DNA of 64,000 bases from Anaeroplasma bactoclasticum (lineage in GTDB: Bacteria > Bacillota_I > Bacilli_A > Acholeplasmatales > Anaeroplasmataceae), in NCBI RefSeq assembly GCF_003550015.1, contig NZ_QXEV01000001.1:1-64000 (forward strand), in the 5' to 3' direction. Made by a program: the position numbers and the translations under genes. Shown one piece after another: positions 7,290 through 15,352 of the stretch. The notes under the pieces are model-generated. The model was not told the DNA's origin. It was given only the letters and a program-made list of their open reading frames with translations, and did no database searches. Positions within the stretch are counted from its first letter, which is position 1. The number at the start of each line of letters is the position of its first letter.

Positions 7290-9185
7290 ATGGAGAATGT
7301 CAACAAGGTCGTTGATATAAGATGCAAGGGCCTTATTAATTCAAATCAACAATTTGAAGATATCTTTAGAGTAATGTTTTCTAAGGAAGATTATATATTA
7401 GGTGAATGGAACGATGGCTATAGAATAAAAACGATTAGCTATGGTGAGGCTAAAAGTAAAATATTAAATAAGGCGTATTCTATTAATACTATGTATCCTA
7501 CTTTAAAGGATTCTTATATCGGTATTGCGATGGAATCTAGTGTCGAATGGATTATTACATTTTGGGCCATTTTAGCTTCTGGAAATAAACCATATTTAGT
7601 TAATTTAAGACACCCTAAGGCCTTAATTAATAATTTACTTAAAAGCTTAGATGTAAAATATTTAATTGAAAAAGAAAAAATGGATTATGATGCAGATGTC
7701 ATTTTATATGATGATCTAACAGAAGAATCTTCTAATTTTACACCTAAGTTTTCTAATGAAATGGCACTATCTACAAGTGCTACTACCTTAAGAGAAAAGA
7801 TTATTTTCTTTAGCGGAAATGAAATTGCTGCACAAATTTTAAATTGTAAGCAGGTATTAAAGGAAAATAAGCAGGTAAAAAAGCATTATAAGGGTAGATT
7901 AAAACAATTAGTATTCCTACCTCTATATCATATATTTGGCTTTATGGCTACATATATGTGGTTTTCTTATTTTGGTAGAACTATGGTTTTCCTTAAGGAT
8001 TATTCCTCAGAAACCATTTTGCATACCATTCGTAAGCATGAGGTTACTCATATTTTTGCAGTACCTTTATTTTGGAATACCATTGAAAGAGAAATTCTTA
8101 AGGGTGTTAAGCAAAAGGGTAAAGAAAAGAAATTTAATAAGGGTTTAAATTTATGCTTAAAGCTACAAAAGTTATTCCCATCCTTAGGCTTATCCTTATC
8201 CAAAAAGCTTATGCATGAGGTTACCGATGAATTATTTGGTAAATCTGTATTATTCTGTATATCTGGTGGTTCTTATATAAAAGGGGATACCTTAAGAGTA
8301 ATTAATGCATTAGGATATCCTTTATATAATGGATACGGAATGAGTGAAATAGGAATTACATCTGTAGAGCTAGGTTCCCTTAAGGATAGATTAAAAAATG
8401 CGATTGGAAAGCCTTTTGAATCTATTAAGTATCAGATTAAGGATAATGAATTATATGTATCTGGTACATCTATTTCTCATAAGATGAAGATTAATGGGGA
8501 ATATGTATATAATAATGATACTTATCCAACTAAGGATATTGTTAAAAAGGATAAGGATAATAGATATTATATTTTAGGTAGAAGTGATGATTTATATATT
8601 GGTCCTAATGGAGAAAATATTAATCCAGATCAAATTGAAATGGAATTTAATCTATCTAAGGCAAATCGTTTTTCTATTTTAAATATTGAAGATAAATTAT
8701 CCTTAGTTATTGAAATATCTAAATATTTATCTAAGGATGCAATACTAGATATTTATAATGAAGCAGTAAATAAAAATAACAAGCTAGATAGCTCCTTAAG
8801 AGTAGAAAAAATCTATTTTACTTATGATAAGATTCAAGCAGATACTGCAATTAAGGTATCAAGACAATACTTATTAAAAAAGCTTAAGGATAATGAAGTT
8901 AATTTAATAAAAATAGATGAAATTAAAGAAAATAAAGAAGATATAAAAGTAAATCCATTAATCTTAAAAGAGGTTATGGATGAATTTATGAATGTATTAG
9001 CCTTAGATAAGGTAGAAGAAAATTCTAATTTCTTCTTTGATTTAAATGGTTCATCTTTAGATTATTTTTCTTTAATTTCTGCATTAAATCAAAAATTCAA
9101 TATAACAATTACATTTAATCAAGAAAAGAATTTACATACACCTATTGACCTTTCTTTAGAAATAGAGAGGTTAATTAACTTATGA
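7290..9185 (+). CDS. AMP-dependent acyl ligase with C-terminal acyl carrier domain
   Basis: A 631-residue two-domain protein. Residues about 30-500 are an ANL-superfamily adenylation domain: STSATTLREK corresponds to the P-loop, YNGYGMSE to the A5 motif, and YILGRSDDLYIGPNGENI to the hinge region. Residues about 555-631 are a carrier domain with DLNGSSLDYF; Ser589 is the predicted phosphopantetheine site. It would activate a carboxylic acid, probably a fatty acid, and load it on its own carrier arm. The P-loop lacks the usual second Gly (TSGTTG), so activity needs caution. It overlaps the acyltransferase gene by four bases (ATGA) and follows the PPTase closely, which supports an acyl-ACP synthetase role like the ligase half of E. 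coli Aas. Confidence 0.8.
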   Translation: MENVNKVVDIRCKGLINSNQQFEDIFRVMFSKEDYILGEWNDGYRIKTISYGEAKSKILNKAYSINTMYPTLKDSYIGIAMESSVEWIITFWAILASGNKPYLVNLRHPKALINNLLKSLDVKYLIEKEKMDYDADVILYDDLTEESSNFTPKFSNEMALSTSATTLREKIIFFSGNEIAAQILNCKQVLKENKQVKKHYKGRLKQLVFLPLYHIFGFMATYMWFSYFGRTMVFLKDYSSETILHTIRKHEVTHIFAVPLFWNTIEREILKGVKQKGKEKKFNKGLNLCLKLQKLFPSLGLSLSKKLMHEVTDELFGKSVLFCISGGSYIKGDTLRVINALGYPLYNGYGMSEIGITSVELGSLKDRLKNAIGKPFESIKYQIKDNELYVSGTSISHKMKINGEYVYNNDTYPTKDIVKKDKDNRYYILGRSDDLYIGPNGENINPDQIEMEFNLSKANRFSILNIEDKLSLVIEISKYLSKDAILDIYNEAVNKNNKLDSSLRVEKIYFTYDKIQADTAIKVSRQYLLKKLKDNEVNLIKIDEIKENKEDIKVNPLILKEVMDEFMNVLALDKVEENSNFFFDLNGSSLDYFSLISALNQKFNITITFNQEKNLHTPIDLSLEIERLINL

Positions 9186-10489
9186 AAAAGTTTTTAACTT
9201 GGCTATTCTATTGGATTGGCCATGTTACCTTATGGCCTATCCAATGGATATATTATAGAAAAAAAGTATATTATGAGGATAAAAAGGTAACAAGTAGGAA
9301 AATTAAAGGACCAGCATTAGTTGTATCGAATCATAAGGGATTAATGGATTTCCCTATGGCTATGTTTTTATTTCCATTCCATAAGCTATACTGCTTAATG
9401 AGTGAGCTTATTTATAACCATGGTAAGCTATTAGCTTGGCTAACAAAAATTGTTGGTGGAGTTAGAGTAGATAGAGTCAATTATGATTTTGGATTTATGG
9501 ATAAATCCTTGCAATTATTAGATAAAAAGAAGCTTTTAATTGTTTATCCTGAGGGTAAGGTTGAAACTAGTGATAAAATGTATCCATTTCATCCATCCTA
9601 TATCTTAATTGCTTTAAAAAGTGGTGCCCCAATTATCCCTATTTATACAGATGGTAAATATAAATTTAAGGAAAGATGTCATGTAGTTATTGGTAAAGCT
9701 ATCTATTTAGATGATTATTGTACTAGTGAAAATCCTTCAAAAGAAGAAATAGATTCTTTAAATAAGATGATAAGAAATAAAATTAGAGAGCTTGAAAGAA
9801 TCTGTAAGGCTAAGGTAGCTAAGGATACGTATAATCATGGTATTCATTTTAAATTTTTCTTCCGCGATTTAGGTAGATTATTAGCATTCTTGATGAATGT
9901 TCATTTTAAGGCTAAGGTTTATAATAAGGGTAAGCATAAGAAGAATTTAAAAATTAAGGGTGGTGGAGTTATTGTTGCAAACCACTCAAGCTTTGCGGAC
10001 CCATTAGTATTATTAAATGTATTTTGGAGAAGAAGAATATTTATATTAACTGCTGAAATTGTATTTGATGGCCATCCCCATAGATCTTGGCTATTAAATC
10101 AATTAGGCTGTGTAAGAATTGATAGAAATATAAATGATATTGATGCAATGCAAAAATGCTTAGATATTGTTAAAAATGGTAATTTACTTGTAATATTCCC
10201 ATCTGGTCATATTGATAAATATGGCACAATTGATGATTTTAAGGGTGGAGCTGCCCTAATGGCAATTCAAGCAAATGTTCCAATTTATCCACTTTATTTA
10301 GGCCCTAGAACATCTAAAATAGGAAGAAATCCTGTATGGCTTGGGGAAAAGATTGATATTGAAAAATTAAGAAGCCATGATAGGCTAAATAAAGAGGATT
10401 TAAATAATATATCCCAAGTATTATATCAAGAGGTTAAAAGGCTTGAAGCTATTGCGTTAGATACTAATTCCAAAAAGGAGAAAAAATAA
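9182..10489 (+). CDS. Tandem-domain PlsC-like acyltransferase
   Basis: A 435-residue protein with two lysophospholipid acyltransferase domains in a row. The first shows NHKGLMD and later YPEGKVE; the second shows NHSSFAD and FPSGHID. Both keep the His and Asp of the NHxxxxD catalytic motif. An N-terminal hydrophobic stretch suggests membrane association. Family members move an acyl chain from acyl-ACP, acyl-CoA or acyl-phosphate to glycerol-phosphate lipids. Two full domains in one chain is unusual; a duplication and fusion, perhaps with sn-1 and sn-2 specialisation, is an inference. It is translationally coupled to the ligase upstream and overlaps the next gene by one base. Confidence 0.85.
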   Translation: MKKFLTWLFYWIGHVTLWPIQWIYYRKKVYYEDKKVTSRKIKGPALVVSNHKGLMDFPMAMFLFPFHKLYCLMSELIYNHGKLLAWLTKIVGGVRVDRVNYDFGFMDKSLQLLDKKKLLIVYPEGKVETSDKMYPFHPSYILIALKSGAPIIPIYTDGKYKFKERCHVVIGKAIYLDDYCTSENPSKEEIDSLNKMIRNKIRELERICKAKVAKDTYNHGIHFKFFFRDLGRLLAFLMNVHFKAKVYNKGKHKKNLKIKGGGVIVANHSSFADPLVLLNVFWRRRIFILTAEIVFDGHPHRSWLLNQLGCVRIDRNINDIDAMQKCLDIVKNGNLLVIFPSGHIDKYGTIDDFKGGAALMAIQANVPIYPLYLGPRTSKIGRNPVWLGEKIDIEKLRSHDRLNKEDLNNISQVLYQEVKRLEAIALDTNSKKEKK

Positions 10490-10884
10490 TGCCAAAATGG
10501 TCTTTAAGAGAAGCAAAAATGGGGGATATCATAAGAGTATCTATTGGTAAGAATATGCATCATTATGGCATTTATGTATCAGACTCTGAGGTAATTCAAT
10601 ATGGAACTGGTATGGATATATTTTCTAAAAAGGAAGATGTATCAATTATCTCTACTACCATTGATGACTTTATAAATGGTAAATTCTTAGAGGTTAGAGA
10701 GTATTCCGTAATAGAGAAATTAAAGAAGAATAGCGTAGCAAAAACTATCTCTTTAGCAAGAGCAAGGCTTGGAGAGGCCAAATACGATATATTAAATAAC
10801 AACTGTGAGCATTTTGTAAATGAGTGTGTATTTAATAAACATGAAAGTCTAGAGGCCGAAAAATATTCGGAGAATCTTAAGTGA
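10489..10884 (+). CDS. LRAT/NC-domain protein
   Basis: A 131-residue protein of the LRAT-like (NC domain) branch of the NlpC/P60 fold. It has HHYGIYV near residue 25 (catalytic His region) and NNNCEHFVNEC in the C-terminal half (catalytic Cys). The order His then Cys is the circularly permuted arrangement of this branch. Eukaryotic relatives are phospholipid acyltransferases or phospholipases A; bacterial ones are poorly known. As last gene of the fakA lipid operon, a phospholipid-remodelling role is attractive but inferred. Its start shares the A of the preceding TAA, so translation is coupled. Confidence 0.8.
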   Translation: MPKWSLREAKMGDIIRVSIGKNMHHYGIYVSDSEVIQYGTGMDIFSKKEDVSIISTTIDDFINGKFLEVREYSVIEKLKKNSVAKTISLARARLGEAKYDILNNNCEHFVNECVFNKHESLEAEKYSENLK

Positions 10885-10898
10885 TTCTCCGTTTTTTT
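10868..10898 (+). terminator. Terminator of the fakA lipid operon
   Basis: CGGAGAATC (10868-10876) pairs perfectly with GATTCTCCG (10883-10891) and is followed by seven T. The stem begins inside the end of the LRAT gene. Confidence 0.9.
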
Positions 10899-10977
10899 GT
10901 ATAAAATTTGGTACAAATTCATATTTAACTGTCTTAATATTCGTGGTAAAATTGTTACATAATATGGAGGTATGGAA

Positions 10978-11955
10978 ATGATTCGAATTGGTATTTATGG
11001 CTATGGCAACCTAGGAAGGGGTTGTGAGGCAGCAATTAAGAAGAATCCAGATATGGAGCTTGTTGCAGTATTTACTAGAAGAAATCCTAGTGATTTAGTA
11101 ATTGCAACACCTACTGCAAAGGTAGTTAGCGCTAAGGATGTACTAGATTATAAAGATAAAATTGATGTTATGGTAATTGCAGGTGGTTCTGCAACAGATT
11201 TACCTTTAATGACACCAGAATTAGTTAAGAACTTTAATGTAATTGATTCCTTTGATACTCATGCAAATGTACCATCTCATTATAAAAATGTAGATGAGGC
11301 AGCAAAGAAGAGCAATCATATTGGATTTATTTCTTGTGGATGGGATCCCGGTATGTTTAGCTTAAATCGTGCAATTATGCAGGCTATTTTACCTGATGGT
11401 AAGGATTACACCTTCTGGGGAAAGGGTGTATCTCAAGGACATAGTGATGCAATCAGAAGAATTGAAGGCGTAATAGATGCAAGACAGTATACAATTCCTG
11501 TTAAAGAGGCATTAGATAGAGTAAGAAGTGGTGAAAACCCAACTCTTACTACAAGACAAAAGCATACAAGAGAATGCTTTGTTGTTGCTAAAGATCCTAA
11601 GGATTATGCAAGAATTGAAAAAGAAATTAAGGAAATGCCTAATTACTTTAGTGATTATGATACTACAGTACATTTCATTACCCTTGAGGAATTAAAGAAG
11701 AACCATAATGGTATTCCTCATGGTGGTTTTGTTATTCGTAGTGGTAAGACATCAGATGATATCAATCATGTCATTGAATATTCTTTAAAGCTTGATTCAA
11801 ATCCTGAATTTACAGGCTCTGTAATTATTGCATACGCAAGAGCAGTTTACCGTATGAGTAAGAGAAATGAGAGTGGCTGCCGCACAGTATTTGATGTAGC
11901 ACCTAAGGATATTCAAACCGTTTCTTACGAAGAATTATTAGCACATACATTATAA
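10978..11955 (+). CDS. ddh: meso-Diaminopimelate D-dehydrogenase
   Basis: A 325-residue enzyme matching the well-known Ddh family (about 326 residues). It starts MIRIGIYGYGNLGRG, an NADP-binding Rossmann motif, and continues with PDMELVAVFTRR, both highly characteristic. It converts tetrahydrodipicolinate plus ammonia to meso-DAP in one step, bypassing the acyl-blocked DAP route. Meso-DAP is used in lysine synthesis and peptidoglycan, which implies the organism has a wall. The start at 10978 was chosen because GGAGG (10966-10970) is seven bases upstream; the ATG at 10972 is too close. It appears monocistronic. Confidence 0.93.
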   Translation: MIRIGIYGYGNLGRGCEAAIKKNPDMELVAVFTRRNPSDLVIATPTAKVVSAKDVLDYKDKIDVMVIAGGSATDLPLMTPELVKNFNVIDSFDTHANVPSHYKNVDEAAKKSNHIGFISCGWDPGMFSLNRAIMQAILPDGKDYTFWGKGVSQGHSDAIRRIEGVIDARQYTIPVKEALDRVRSGENPTLTTRQKHTRECFVVAKDPKDYARIEKEIKEMPNYFSDYDTTVHFITLEELKKNHNGIPHGGFVIRSGKTSDDINHVIEYSLKLDSNPEFTGSVIIAYARAVYRMSKRNESGCRTVFDVAPKDIQTVSYEELLAHTL

Positions 11956-11983
11956 AAAAGAAAAAAGACTGCTAGGCAGTCTT
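11955..11983 (-). terminator. Terminator of the deacetylase-hydrolase transcript
   Basis: AAGACTGC and GCAGTCTT (11965-11983) form a perfect eight-base stem with a three-base loop. The T-run lies on the minus-strand side (11955-11964), so it ends the leftward operon and overlaps its last codons. Confidence 0.85.
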
Positions 11984-12814
11984 AGTGTATTCACCTAAGG
12001 ATTTGAATTCAAATCCTTTTTTCTTTAAATATTTTATAATTCTTTCAATTTTCTTTAAATAAGATTTTCTACCAATTCTTACAAAGAACCATTCTACAAA
12101 TTTAATGTCCTTCATATGAGGGGCTTTTTTTCTTGAAACCTCATATGGGTGAACATAAAACATATAGCAGTCTGTATTTCTAATACATTTCCAAATATAG
12201 TATTTAATTACAAACCAAGGAACTAATCTTATATATCCTCCACCAGAAACAGGTAAATGTCCACTATAGGCTCTTACTCTATTTGGTGTAATCTCAAAGA
12301 AGGAATCTTTTTTATAGCATAAATGATTTAATCTTTCATAGGTTTCTAAATTTACTTTTCCAGAATTAATAGCTAAATGGAAATTTAAGCTAGAAGAATC
12401 ATAACTAAATCCATTTCTTTTTAAAATTTCAATATAAGAATCTAATATTCCAAAGCATGGAGCTCTATATCCTTTTATTATTGTATGAAATTCATCTTCT
12501 AATATCTTTTTCGATTTTAAAATAGATTCTTCAAATTCCTTTTCATTCATGGATAAAGGAGAAGTATGATCAAAGCCATGAAGTGCAAGCTCATGACCAT
12601 TTGTAATAGCTTCCTTTAAAAATGGTCTTGCAAGAGGAAGGCTTGAGCATAATGTGAAGAAGGTACCTTTAATATTATATTTATCTAAAAGATGAACATA
12701 ATCAATCATAGCTTCTTCACAGGAATATTTTTCCTGATACTCTACATTTCTTCCTTTAAAGCACTCAATATCATAATAGGATTCTACATCCATTGTCATA
12801 AAGGCATATTTCAT
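11972..12814 (-). CDS. Polysaccharide deacetylase family protein
   Basis: A 280-residue NodB-fold protein without a signal peptide. Features are MTMDVESYYD at the N-terminus (the metal/catalytic Asp position), HGFDHTSP in the middle (metal His) and FYVHPYEVS in the C-terminal third. The segment SGHLPVSGGGYIRLVP followed by the YVHPYE stretch resembles the exosortase-associated deacetylases that carry a DUF3473-like tail. It probably removes acetyl groups from a cell-envelope or precursor polysaccharide. It overlaps the upstream hydrolase gene by four bases, so the two form an operon. No exosortase genes are nearby. Confidence 0.85.
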   Translation of the reverse strand: MKYAFMTMDVESYYDIECFKGRNVEYQEKYSCEEAMIDYVHLLDKYNIKGTFFTLCSSLPLARPFLKEAITNGHELALHGFDHTSPLSMNEKEFEESILKSKKILEDEFHTIIKGYRAPCFGILDSYIEILKRNGFSYDSSSLNFHLAINSGKVNLETYERLNHLCYKKDSFFEITPNRVRAYSGHLPVSGGGYIRLVPWFVIKYYIWKCIRNTDCYMFYVHPYEVSRKKAPHMKDIKFVEWFFVRIGRKSYLKKIERIIKYLKKKGFEFKSLGEYTKTA

Positions 12815-13773
12815 AGATTTCTTTCCTTTAAGAAGGTTTTAATTGCATTATCATATTCCTCTTGATTATTAATACGAATATGAGAATGAGCACCCTTATC
12901 AAACCAAACAAACTTTTTATCTGATTTACATAAATTATATAAATAGGTTGCATATTTTGGTAAGGAGAAGATATCTTCCTTAGAATGAATCATTAATATA
13001 GGCTTAGTTAATTTCTTTATTTGTCTTTCTGGTTTGATTCTTAATTGGTTACTACCAGTATGAAAGAATATAGCAAGCATAACTAAATATGCTAAGAAGG
13101 ATGCAACAGGAGCACCTTCAGCAATCATATGAGTTTTCATTGTTGCATGGAAGCTTTTAAACATACCATCGACACATAATCCTGTAACATAGGATGGACA
13201 ATCCTTAGAAGTAATGGCATTTAAGCAGGTTGCAGAGCCAATACAAATACCATGATAGAAGACCTCTTCATTATGGAATTTATCATGAACTAATCTAGTC
13301 CATCTAAGTAAATCCTTAGCCTCTTTAATACCAGCAGTAGAATGCTTACCATCCGATAGCCCATGAGCTCTTGGGTCAATAACTAAAATGTTATAGCCAG
13401 CCTCTTTATATGGTTTAGCAAAATAATATGTATATAATAAGGATTCTGTTCTACCTTGGTGGATGATGGCACATTTTTTATTGCCAAAATCAAAATATCT
13501 ACCAACTAGATGTAATCCATCATAAGAAGTGATTTCACAATCTACTCCATATTCTTTATTTTCTTCGCCCCAAGCTTCTCCAATTTCATACATTTGAACT
13601 TGTTCAACATTATCTGGTGCAGAGCATGCTCTACCCCACATTTCTTTATTCCTTCTTATTAATTGCTTCCTATAAACTTTTTCTGCAATGATATAAAATG
13701 GAAGTATTCCAAATAAAAATAGGAAAAGAATAATGGATGCGATTACGATTAAAACAATCATCCAAGGTTCCAT
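12811..13773 (-). CDS. Membrane-anchored alpha/beta hydrolase with Cys nucleophile
   Basis: A 320-residue protein with one N-terminal membrane helix (about residues 4-32) and an alpha/beta hydrolase domain. It is a paralogue of the hydrolase at 2.1-3.0 kb: both share a RAHG segment and the nucleophile-elbow layout. Here the elbow reads HGICIGSAT, so the nucleophile position is Cys177 (codon 13243-13245) instead of Ser. The acid and base candidates are Asp in HSKEDIF and His in KGAHSHIR. The oxyanion region is also altered (IIHQGR). A Cys nucleophile is known in dienelactone hydrolase; activity here is unknown. It forms a two-gene operon with the deacetylase, which suggests surface-polymer or lipid-ester processing. 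Confidence 0.82.
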   Translation of the reverse strand: MEPWMIVLIVIASIILFLFLFGILPFYIIAEKVYRKQLIRRNKEMWGRACSAPDNVEQVQMYEIGEAWGEENKEYGVDCEITSYDGLHLVGRYFDFGNKKCAIIHQGRTESLLYTYYFAKPYKEAGYNILVIDPRAHGLSDGKHSTAGIKEAKDLLRWTRLVHDKFHNEEVFYHGICIGSATCLNAITSKDCPSYVTGLCVDGMFKSFHATMKTHMIAEGAPVASFLAYLVMLAIFFHTGSNQLRIKPERQIKKLTKPILMIHSKEDIFSLPKYATYLYNLCKSDKKFVWFDKGAHSHIRINNQEEYDNAIKTFLKERNL

Positions 13774-13827
13774 AGAATTCTCCTTTCAAAAATAAAAGCA
13801 TTTATATCTTACAATATTTTTCGTCTC

Positions 13828-13861
13828 ATTTCAAAGAAAAAAAGAAGTGCTCGACTTCTTT
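13828..13861 (-). terminator. Terminator of the small membrane protein gene
   Basis: AAAGAAGT and ACTTCTTT (13841-13861) form an eight-base stem. The minus-strand T-rich run (13828-13840) follows the hairpin. Confidence 0.75.
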
Positions 13862-13874
13862 TTCATCGCCTGTA

Positions 13875-14165
13875 TTAATAAGCTACATTTTTAAGTATTA
13901 CAAAAATATATAATGCAAACATTAAAATGGCTAAAAAGCAACCAATTGAATTAAGAACAATACCAGTTACAGCCTTATTATGTTGGATTACAGATTTTGT
14001 ACCTAAACAGGATAATACTAAGCCTGGGATACCAAAGCCTAATCCTAAATATAATCCAGCCATTGGAATAAAGCTTACAAAAAAAGCAACAAATCCACTG
14101 GCAAAGCCTGCGATTGCGAATGCCCTCCATGGACCTCTTGGTTCGTTATTTGTTTGATTTTCCAT
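13875..14165 (-). CDS. Small DUF4190-like membrane protein
   Basis: A 96-residue membrane protein. A polar N-terminus (MENQTNNEPRGPW) is followed by two or three hydrophobic segments rich in Gly and Ala: AIAGFASGFVAFF, GLYLGLGFGIPGLVL and the C-terminal helix. The pattern and the ending GIVLNSIGCFLAI resemble DUF4190 proteins, whose function is unknown. GGGGGAG gives a strong ribosome binding site. It is a single gene with its own terminator. The coding call is firm; the family assignment is moderate. Confidence 0.75.
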   Translation of the reverse strand: MENQTNNEPRGPWRAFAIAGFASGFVAFFVSFIPMAGLYLGLGFGIPGLVLSCLGTKSVIQHNKAVTGIVLNSIGCFLAILMFALYIFVILKNVAY

Positions 14166-14274
14166 GTTTACACTCCCCCTTTGCCATAATTATACTATAT
14201 AATTCATGAATTGAATAGAAATTTTCTTTTTGGATATGGTATAATCATTTTATAGATTTAAAAGGAATATTATT

Positions 14275-15348
14275 ATGGAAGCAAAAGAATTAATTATTGT
14301 AATTCCGGCATATGAACCAGATTATTTATTGCCAGAATTAATTGACAAATTAAATGAATATTTTACAGGTCATCAAATGATTGTAATCAATGATGGATCT
14401 AAGGGAAAAGATGAGCTATTTGAACAGGTTAAAAATAAAGAGAATGTAACTTTATTAACTCATGAGGTAAATAGGGGTAAGGGAGCTGCCTTAAAAACAG
14501 CATTTGCCTATATTAAAACTTTAGGTGAAAGTTATGTAATCGTTACTGCAGATAGTGATGGACAGCATAAGCCAGAAGATATTTATAGAGTATATAATTT
14601 CTACAAGAAATATAATCAAGGATTAGTATTAGGCTCTAGAAAATTTGATGGAGATATTCCAGCGCGTAGTGCATTTGGTAATAATTGTGCTAGATTCTTG
14701 CTTCAAATGTGTAATGGAATAAGATTAAATGATACCCAAACTGGCTTAAGAGCCTTTGGGTCAGATTTAATCCCATTCCTATTATCTATTAAAGGAGACC
14801 GCTACGAATATGAAATGGATATGCTAGCACTAGCATCTAAAAGAAGCATTCCAATTCATGAAATTGCAATTGAAACAATTTATATCAATAATAATGCTTC
14901 CTCTCACTTTAGACCAGTAAGAGATTTTACAAGAATTTGTAGTGTTATCTTAAAGCATACATTACCATTATTTATATCTTTATTCTTTTATATATTAGGC
15001 TTTGTATTCTTATATTTACAATTTAAAAATCATGAAGCATTAAAAGAATATCGATTTGGTATTGGTATAGTTGCATCAGGTATCTTTGCACTATTCATTC
15101 ATTATGTAATGAATGCATTAAATATATGTAATGGAAATCGTTATGTATATAAGAATAAAAGAAGTTGTATATATTACATATTTGGAAGCTTACTATTAAC
15201 AGAGATTACCTTAGGTATATCTTATATGCTATGGTATTTAACAAAGTTAAGTGTATTAGCATTTATTTTAGGTATAGTGATTTCTTTTGTTTTATTAATT
15301 TTAGAGGTTTACATCTTCGCATTAAAATCCAAATTATACGAGGAGTGA
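14275..15348 (+). CDS. Family 2 glycosyltransferase with C-terminal membrane domain
   Basis: A 357-residue protein. Residues 1-220 are a GT-A/GT2 domain: IVIPAYEPD at the start, HEVNRGKGAALKTAF at 63-77, the DxD-type metal motif ADSDGQH (Asp93, Asp95), GSR near 121 and TQTGLRAF further on. This is the layout of polyprenyl-phosphate mannosyl/glucosyl transferases. Residues about 220-357 contain four predicted membrane helices, like a GtrA-type membrane domain. It probably moves sugar from a nucleotide donor to a lipid carrier at the inner membrane. Four bases separate it from the next gene, a hydrolase. Confidence 0.87.
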   Translation: MEAKELIIVIPAYEPDYLLPELIDKLNEYFTGHQMIVINDGSKGKDELFEQVKNKENVTLLTHEVNRGKGAALKTAFAYIKTLGESYVIVTADSDGQHKPEDIYRVYNFYKKYNQGLVLGSRKFDGDIPARSAFGNNCARFLLQMCNGIRLNDTQTGLRAFGSDLIPFLLSIKGDRYEYEMDMLALASKRSIPIHEIAIETIYINNNASSHFRPVRDFTRICSVILKHTLPLFISLFFYILGFVFLYLQFKNHEALKEYRFGIGIVASGIFALFIHYVMNALNICNGNRYVYKNKRSCIYYIFGSLLLTEITLGISYMLWYLTKLSVLAFILGIVISFVLLILEVYIFALKSKLYEE

Positions 15349-15352
15349 TAAT

